This document shows positions 57,327-64,000 of a DNA stretch of 64,000 nt, piece by piece (the stretch's first letter is position 1; every line of letters starts with the position of its first letter). The notes beneath the pieces were generated by a model. That model was not told where the DNA came from and did no database searches. It was given only the letters and a program-made list of their open reading frames with translations. Source of the DNA: Gloeopeniophorella convolvens (lineage: Eukaryota; Basidiomycota; Agaricomycetes; Russulales); NCBI GenBank assembly GCA_022496205.1, contig WTXD01000080.1:36430-100429 (forward strand), written 5' to 3'. The translations under genes and the position numbers were made by a program.

Positions 57327-60062
57327 ATGGCCAGGCTGTCCACTCCCGGATTGTCTACCTTTCTCCCCCCTCAACTTGGCCCTGCTACGGCCACTCCAAT
57401 CTCCCTCCCCCGTAAAACAATCACATCACGATCAAGCCCGCCATCCGCACGCGCGACGTTCCCGTACAACGTGAGTACTCACCCCACGCAAGCCCTCCGA
57501 GTGACCGTGGTTGACTCGCCCGACACTACCCCAGTCCTGAACACCATTTTCTAGACGCCGTGCGTCTATACTTTTCCAATGAATACGCACACCCCCTCGT
57601 CTATGGAACTGTCACCAACTCCAGCCGAGCCCCACACCGAAGCTTTCGCTGGACTCGGACAGTCTCCTTCACCCGAGAAGAATTGGTTTCGGCGTAAAGT
57701 ACGGGATTACCATGTCGCACTCGAAGATAAGAGCCCAAAGATGGATGGGAAGGGAACAGATATCTACGGCCAGGTGGAGGAGGGTAACTCCGCAGTATCT
57801 GAAGATCATGCCAGGGACGTCTCGATCAGCAATAGCCCCGTCGATGCCATCGTCGCTCCGCTGGCGCCCAAGCTCGCGCCTATGGATCTGCCTGTGTCCG
57901 AACCTGGTGACGTTCCGACCCCCCACTCCGGCGATGTCAACACGGTCAAAGCCGAATGCGCCAACTGCGGGGCCACACGCACACCTCTCTGGCGCCGCGG
58001 ACTCAATAATGAGCTCAACTGCAACGCCTGTGGGCTCTACTGCAAGTTGGTGAGGTTGGACGTTCACCCACGTGGCCTTTGCCGCTGATCCCCCGTGCAC
58101 AGCACAAGCGCCCTCGTCCGAAGAGCATAATCGTCAGCCATAGGCAGGACCACCCTCAGTGTAGCAACTGTAAAACGACCACAACGCCACTTTGGCGCAA
58201 GGACGACGAAGGCAAAACCGCGTGCAACGCGTACGCGTCCCTACATTGTCACCCTAGAACCCCAATTTTGACATCGTCCTTGCATATTTTCCATTACAAC
58301 GCTTAGCTGTGGACTTTAGTGAGTGTCGGACCATCAGTTATTGTACTATGATGCTGAGTGATACTTTCCGTAGCTACAAGCTGCACGGCTCCCACCGCCC
58401 GATATCGAGCAAGGCCTCTGTGATTCGCCCGCGCTCCCGCCACGGCCGCACCCACCGAGAGGCTTCCGGTGATGCGACATCGGGCAACAGCCAGTCCCCC
58501 GGGACGTCATCGACCTTGTCCAATGCTCCACGTCGCCCTCCTCGAAAGGTGGACACAGTACCTGAGGACCTGCGTCCAACTTTGTCTTCCTGGCTCCGCA
58601 ACATGAGCCGATTGTCTCTTCTTATCGATCGCCTTCATGAACTTGCGTCTAGCGTCCCCTCGAATCATCGCCGCCAATTGTACCAGCAGGTCAATACCTT
58701 GCGGGCGAGTTTTAGCAAACAGCAAGAGCGCTACACAGAATTCCTGAAGCTCACCGAGGAGTACGCCAACAGATACCTGCTCGACATCTCTGCTGCTATC
58801 AAGGAGCAGAGCTCGTTCCTCGACATACTGGAGCAGAGATTGGACATGGCGAAAAAACTACGAGGACAGGCGGTCGGGCTACGGAGTGCATATGAGAATG
58901 GGACAGTAAGTGCGATAAAGAATATCAGGCAAAAGGGTAAGGGCCAATATGACTCTAGGGAATAAGGTGCTGAGGTGTACGTCATAGCCCTGTCTGAAGC
59001 CCTTCCAGAGGACACCGATCTACTCAACGAGGTCGACCGCGTGCTCGTCGAGATTCGGCGCTGCTTCGTCAAGATGGACAGGTTCTGGATCGACGAAATT
59101 CGTCGGGTGTCCAAGGCACTTAAGAACTGTCAAGTGGATCAAGAGGACATCGGACGCTGGAACGGGTTTCGAACTAGCCTTGACCAGACGATTGCGTCGT
59201 GGAAGGTACAGCACCTTGAGTCTTCCCCGCTGCTTATCCATCTCTAATTGTTACCAGAGCGCGTCCTCTGGGGGTGATGATAGCTGGTCTCCCCCACTTA
59301 AGAGGTCCCGTGCCTCCACTGTCCGTCTCTCCTTCCTATTTTCTATGCACCTATATTGATTTCACCTAGGCAAGCGACGTTGGTGCGATAGCTACATCCC
59401 TGGCACCTGCCGTGGGCGCAATGCGCAACGCACTCGAAAGCGTGCGCATGAGCACGTCTGCCGCGTTCGTGAAATCAGCTCAGCAGTCTCTCATCCTCCA
59501 AACACAATTTAAGTTCGCGACGAATGCCCAGTCGTGCTTAGTCTTTCTCCAGCGCTGCGCCGCGTACGGAGAGATGATGGTACTGTCTTGCACCACTTCG
59601 ATTGCCCCTTTCGCTTCTCCCCGTGCAACGGCTTCACAGGACCTCTGTGAACGGATTGCGCAACTTCAGTCTGGCGCGCCTGCGACACCTACTGAAGGCG
59701 CCGTCGAGGAGACGCATAGTGACGCCATTAACCCTGCAGCTTCGCGCAAGTTTTTCTCCACCTACGCGCAGTCGCTGTCGCTGCTTCACGGGATGGACAG
59801 CAAGCTGGGAGCGCTGCTTGGACGCGCCGCGACGTGGATGGCAACACTCGACGCCCTAGACACGCCACAACCCGAACCAACGCTCCAGCAGCTGCGCAAG
59901 ATGTCACGTGCGTGGTTAAAGAGGAGGGACTCCCTGCGCGAGGTGTTGGCAGCCACCGCGGAAGATGACCAGACAGATGCTACTATAACTCGCGGTAGCC
60001 TGTCCGCTCGCTTGCGGTCGGTGGTGACGCGGGGAATGCGTATTTTTGTTTCCTTCTCGTGA
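57327..60062 (+). CDS. Two-finger GATA factor with long helical C terminus
   Basis: A nuclear GATA-type zinc-finger protein. I take ATG 57327 ([18 protein letters not shown]); an intron (57471-57554) joins [18 protein letters not shown] in frame, so the ATG at 57579 may be internal. Finger 1 is [20 protein letters not shown] then [16 protein letters not shown] across an intron. Finger 2 is [20 protein letters not shown] then [16 protein letters not shown], interrupted by two introns. The same exon continues into a long alpha-helical region ([40 protein letters not shown]). Further exons encode [17 protein letters not shown] and [19 protein letters not shown], ending TGA 60060. Fingers are about 20 residues apart. 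The helical part has no family I recognise. Target genes are unknown. Confidence 0.8.
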
Positions 60063-60571
60063 CGGTTCTCTGATCCGCGTAGTTTTTTCTACTGACCCCA
60101 ACGACCAAATTCAGGCTACATAGTTATTGACATTGATGCGTCGAGTTGCTTCATCCTGGATTTTCTTTCTCACTTACGCACGTCTCGGTGTACAGGCCTT
60201 TGTACGAATACCCATGCCGTCTTACCGGTTTCCCTTCTGATCTTGCTTGACACCCTGGCTTAATCCATCTCCTATTGCCGCTTTCATTCCTGTATACTTT
60301 GCTCGAGCGATCTTACCCTTTGTGGTGTAACATCGTGTACTGTTGGCGCTTCCTCCGGATAACAAATGGTATTATCCGCTTATTCAGAAGCCTGCATTCT
60401 CGCCCAACGCTTCGGGACCCGCATGTCCCTGTTCCGAGTCCGATTTCCCAAGCAGGTGTCGTCCCGGGCGACAACTAAAGCTAAAAGCTCGGCCCAGCTC
60501 GACGAACTCAGAACCCACATGTGCGCTCTACAGAATACGATACAAAGAGTACATACAACGTTTCCTGGGTT
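60063..60571. other. Intergenic, convergent 3' flanks
   Basis: About 510 bp between the convergent GATA and PPE1 genes. No motif-bearing frame beyond the tail of PPE1. Confidence 0.45.
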
Positions 60572-61977
60572 CTACAGATCCCCGACTTTCTTGATCCCTC
60601 CTACGACACGTTCGTTCCTCCGCCAGAACTCCACCAATGTCTGTGCAAGCGTCGCCGGATCATCCTGTGTCCCTCGTTAGCACCTCGCCGCACACAAAGG
60701 CTACAAGTCGCACCTCGTGAAGCATGTGCCCTGTGTTCGGCACGACGACCATCTGGAACTTGCCCTGCATCTGACCGATCATCAACTCGCGGTCGAGCCG
60801 GTCGGTGCCCGCAAGGACAAGCAGGCGCGCTGTACGCGCAGCCAGGAATGCCCCCGAAAGGCCCTTGAACCAGCCTATATGCATGTCAGCGACCAAGACG
60901 ACAAGACCAACGGCCGACGCGTACCTTCCCAGTACGGACCCGTCGTGCGCAGCGGAGTGCGCCATGTAAATGCGCGAGCACGGGGCGCGCGCGGCTCGGG
61001 CGTGGGCACGATCAACGAAGGCACGGACACGCGCGCCGAGGCGATGTTGCGGATCTGGTGCGCGGTAATGCTAGTGCCGAAGCTCAGTGCGCGGGCACGG
61101 CAGTGCGGCGATAGACATACTGCCATTCGATCGCGTCGCTGACGCTATCGAAGCCCTCCGGGCGCGAGTTGAGGATCGCGGGCATGTGCGGGAGCGCATC
61201 GAGCGCGGTGCCCTCGACGACGTCGAGCACTGCGACGCCCGCGACGCGGTACTTGGCTGCGATGAGGCGCGGCGCGACGCGCACGACGACGGCGCCGCCC
61301 ATGCTGTGGCCGACCAGCTGCGCGCACGGCATCCATGATGAACATCGCGACGACGGTTGGGCAGACACGGTGCACGCACCAGGAGCGACGGCGCTGCTGT
61401 GGGATCAGCAAACACCACCTGTAGGAGGTTGCACAGATCCTCTACGAGGATATCGAGCGAGAGATCCTCGTCAGGGGATCCGCCGGTTGGCACGGTCTTC
61501 CCTAGCGATAACTGAGCGCGGGCGGGCGGCGTGGACAGCGTGCGCACCGTGCCTGCGTGCATCCACAGACAGGACTCCAAGCTCGCCCTTGGTAAGCTGC
61601 GTCACCTCCTTTGCAAATAGCGCGAAGCTAAGGCCGGAGAAGCCCGCGCCGTGGTGGCAGACCATGACGGAGCCTGCACTGCCGTCCGCCGTCTGCGGCG
61701 GGGTGTAGTACACGCAAACGTCGAGCTTGGACTCAGGCACCTCAACCTGCACCGCGTCCGAGAAGTATGCCGCTGCTGAGACGGGCTCGTACTCTGGATT
61801 CGGCGTGCGGGGCAAGCGGGCAGGCGGAGGGCCCATTCCAGATATGGAGGGGAGCGCTCCGATCGAATCCGCAGCCTCGTCCTCTTCATCCTCGTCGTCA
61901 TCGTCGTACGGATCTGGCGGAAGCTGTGGGATCTTTGCGATGCGCGCGTGCATCGCTGAGCGGTAGAGGTCGGACAT
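60572..61977 (-). CDS. PPE1: PPE1, protein phosphatase methylesterase 1
   Basis: An alpha/beta hydrolase that removes the C-terminal methyl ester of the PP2A catalytic subunit. The ATG at 61977 gives MSDLYRSAMHARIAKIPQLP, an acidic stretch (DPYDDDDEDEEDEA), then VPESKLDVCVYYTPPQT, SVMVCHHGAGFSGLSFALFA and GELGVLSVDARRHG|KTVPTG, joined by an intron that restores the HGKT motif. DLSLDILVEDLCNLLQ follows. The nucleophile elbow is LVGHSMGGAVVV, then VLDVVEGTALDALPHMPAIL. The Asp is in LLVLAGTDRLDRELMIGQMQ, and the His in VPNTGHMLHE, before DPATLAQTLVEFWRRNERVV. The full triad is present and the joins checked keep frame. It starts 182 bp from the divergent BRCT gene. Confidence 0.93.
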
Positions 61978-62159
61978 AGCACCGGACGATGAGACCAGAC
62001 CCTAACCCTACGCCTCATTGGCTTAATGAGCCGAGCCTGACGCGACAGCGCCGGCCCTAAAGCGGTCACGTGCAGTCGCGTCCACACAGACTCAGAGCGC
62101 GACGACGAGCACACTCGGACAACCGCGTCTGTCAACACCGACGACGCACCACACGACCC
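61978..62159. promoter_or_regulatory. Compact bidirectional promoter, PPE1 / Rad4-like
   Basis: Only 182 bp separate the two divergent start codons, so both genes probably share promoter elements. It includes a CACGTG-related CACGTGC near 62068. No binding factor is inferred. Confidence 0.5.
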
Positions 62160-64000
62160 ATGGACCGTCGCCGTATAAACAGGTCTAAGAAGGTGCGCGC
62201 TCTGCCGAATATTTGGAGTCTCTCTCATTGCAGGTGTGCAGGTACCTGGCGTTAAACTACGACCCGCACGACCAGATCCCCTGAGCCGCTACTCGCCGCC
62301 CCCGTCACCAGTATCCTTCGGTGCACCGGACGAACTTGAGAATAGCTTCATCGACACGTGTCCGAGGCCGTTTCGCGGCTACACGATATGTACAACCGGG
62401 ATCGACAGGGTACGTGCTAAGGCAGTTCAAGTACACGTTGCGTATCTGACTCTGGCACTTCCCCAGTCAACAATATTTCCAAAGGCAGGGGAGATGGGCG
62501 CAAACACCACCGCCGCGTTCACAGACTACGTGACACATCTCATCGCGGAGGAGCACGGCGGGGCCAAGTACTGGGTACGTCGGCCCCCACTTGCCTGCCT
62601 CTACCCCTCACGGATACCAGTGCGCAGTCGAGCGCAAGATTCCGATCCTCAAACCCTCCTGGATTACCGACACCTTCGAAATCTGGCAACGGGGCGACGA
62701 TTTTGACTTTGACGCCGTGCGGCCTACCCCTATCCCTCCTCCGCGCTCGCTGACCCGCGCGCGCACAGAAAGTGGAGGAGCATCGCCTGCCGGTCTTCGC
62801 GGGAACCACGCTGTGCGTGTCAGGCATCGAGGACCTCGACCGGCGCACGACGATCAGTAGCACGGCGGCGGAGCACGGCGGCAAGTACGTGAAGAGTATC
62901 GAGCGGCCCGTGCGCGTCACGCACCTGCTCTGCGCGGGCGACGGAGAGACGGACAAGATGCACTACGCGCGCAAGTTCAACGAGCGCGGCGAGGCGGACA
63001 TCAAGCTCGTATGGGAGGAGTGGTTCTGGGACTCGCTCGAGTTTGGCGGTGCGTGCGCGTACCCGCGCACCCGTCCCGCATCTGCTCAATGCACAGTTAT
63101 CCAACAGGACGCTTCGAGGAAACGCCGTACCTCGTCACGCATCCGCGTCCTGAGCGAAAGCAGCCTCCGCCCTCGCAAGCTGGAGCCCGCAGGAAGATCG
63201 TCGACCCTCCGCAACAGACGCCCTCGCAGCCCGACCCGGATGCGCCCGAGGAAGAAGAGATCGCGGTGGCGCGCCGCGTTCCCACGGCCACGCTGCGCGT
63301 GTGGGAGAGCCTCCTCGCGCCGCGCGGGTACACCAAAGTCGGCACCGACCTCGTAAAGACCGCGCCCGTGGACGGCGCCGAGGCGTCGAGCCCGCCTCCG
63401 TCACTCCCGCGCACCAGCAAGGGCAAGGGCAAAGCGGGTGCGCCGGAGCCACTGATATCATTCAGAGACCGCAGTGCGCTCGCGACGTTCTCGCGGTCCA
63501 AGTCGTTCGCGCCCGCCCCGGGGCCCGCAGGGGACCCATCCGCGACCGCGTCCGCGCCGACATCGACATCGCGCCAGCCGTTCCGCAAAACGCAGTCGCT
63601 CTTCTTGCCGCCACCCCCCGGTCCCGAGTTCGAGCCGGAAGCCGCAGCGCGCGCGCCTACTGCACCGCAGATCTTCGCGGGGCTGCGCTTCCGCGTGCGC
63701 GGCGAGGCGCGCTCCGCGAGCGTGCGCGCGGCGATCGAGGGCTGCGGCGGCACGTGGGTGGATGCAGACGCGGACGACGACGAGCGGGTGGACTATGTGG
63801 TCGTGCGGCTCGTGAGCGGGAGCAAGCTGTGCGCCGACGAGCCCGACGCGGCGCGGCGCGCGCGTTACCGTACCGAGTGCTGGCTCGAAGGGTGCCTCGC
63901 CCGCGAGCGCGTATGCGCCGCGGACGAGCACCCCGCGTTCGCGCCGCTGCCGCACGCTGTGCACGTGCGTGGAGTCACGCTCAGCCCGTCGAGGCTAGAT
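62160..64000 (+). CDS. DPB11: Rad4/Dpb11/TopBP1-type multi-BRCT protein (3' end beyond window)
   Basis: A scaffold for replication initiation and checkpoint activation that binds phosphoproteins through BRCT domains. The ATG at 62160 gives MDRRRINRSKK, an intron, then VPGVKLRPARPDPLSRYSPP. BRCT1: PFRGYTICTTGIDR, an intron, TTAAFTDYVTHLIAEEHGGA, KY...CAVERKIPILKPSWITDTF. BRCT2: HRLPVFAGTTLCVSGIEDLD, STAAEHGGKYVKSI, FNERGEADIKLVWEEWFWDS. After a disordered Pro/Ser-rich stretch (FSRSKSFAPAPG) BRCT3 begins at FAGLRFRVRGEARSASVRAA and IEGCGGTWVDAD. The frame is open to the right edge (about three BRCT repeats visible), so more domains are expected outside. The Rad4/Dpb11 assignment rests on BRCT1-2 order and the GA..TDYVTHLIA motif. 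Confidence 0.85.

Noticed and set aside
61071..61580. Frames in PPE1 that seem to break after DARRHG
   Set aside because: Using the acceptor ending tatcgctag gives HG|KTVPTGG, the family's HGKT motif, so PPE1 is intact.

Overview
The window is nuclear DNA of a filamentous basidiomycete, most likely an Agaricomycete and possibly a polypore. Genes are dense and moderately GC-rich, with many 45-70 bp GT-AG introns, and the best-preserved products have Agaricomycete-type forms. DUF6535 membrane-protein relics and a local BTB gene array point the same way. Species cannot be fixed from sequence alone. Gene models were spliced by eye from reading frames, conserved motifs and splice sites, so small exon errors are possible.

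Left third (1-24.5 kb), mostly housekeeping: KU70 (-, running off the left edge), succinate dehydrogenase cytochrome b subunit (+), monothiol glutaredoxin (-), HUS1 (+), an isochorismatase-fold protein (-), two decayed DUF6535 loci (-), a secreted PLC-like phosphodiesterase (+), ERV41 (-), a LENG1-like CIR_N protein (+), a quinone-reductase-like MDR enzyme (-), a TVP38/TMEM64 membrane protein (-) and HSP10 (+).

Middle (25-42.5 kb), accessory: a broken DUF6535 locus leads into four head-to-tail genes, each with two BTB modules. Copies A, B and D are open. Copy C carries a nonsense codon and a 44-nt deletion. Units are 3.6-4.3 kb apart and their flanks are duplicated too, including a relic of the DUF6535 3' end between copies A and B.

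Right third (42.6-64 kb): a small unknown gene (+), an NDR/Cot1 kinase (+), a samB/MUB1 MYND protein (+) with three apparent one-base deletions, an SDE3/MOV10-type RNA helicase (-) whose exon is split by a 178-bp TA-flanked inverted-repeat element, a truncated copy of PPE1 (-), a two-finger GATA factor with a long helical tail (+), intact PPE1 (-) and a BRCT protein of the Rad4/Dpb11/TopBP1 type (+) leaving the right edge.

Functional links are loose, as expected for a fungal chromosome. Three genome-maintenance genes (KU70, HUS1, Rad4/Dpb11-like) share the window. The most informative features are the helicase insertion, the double-BTB array with paralogous introns, the threefold module repeat in the helicase N terminus and the partial PPE1 duplication.
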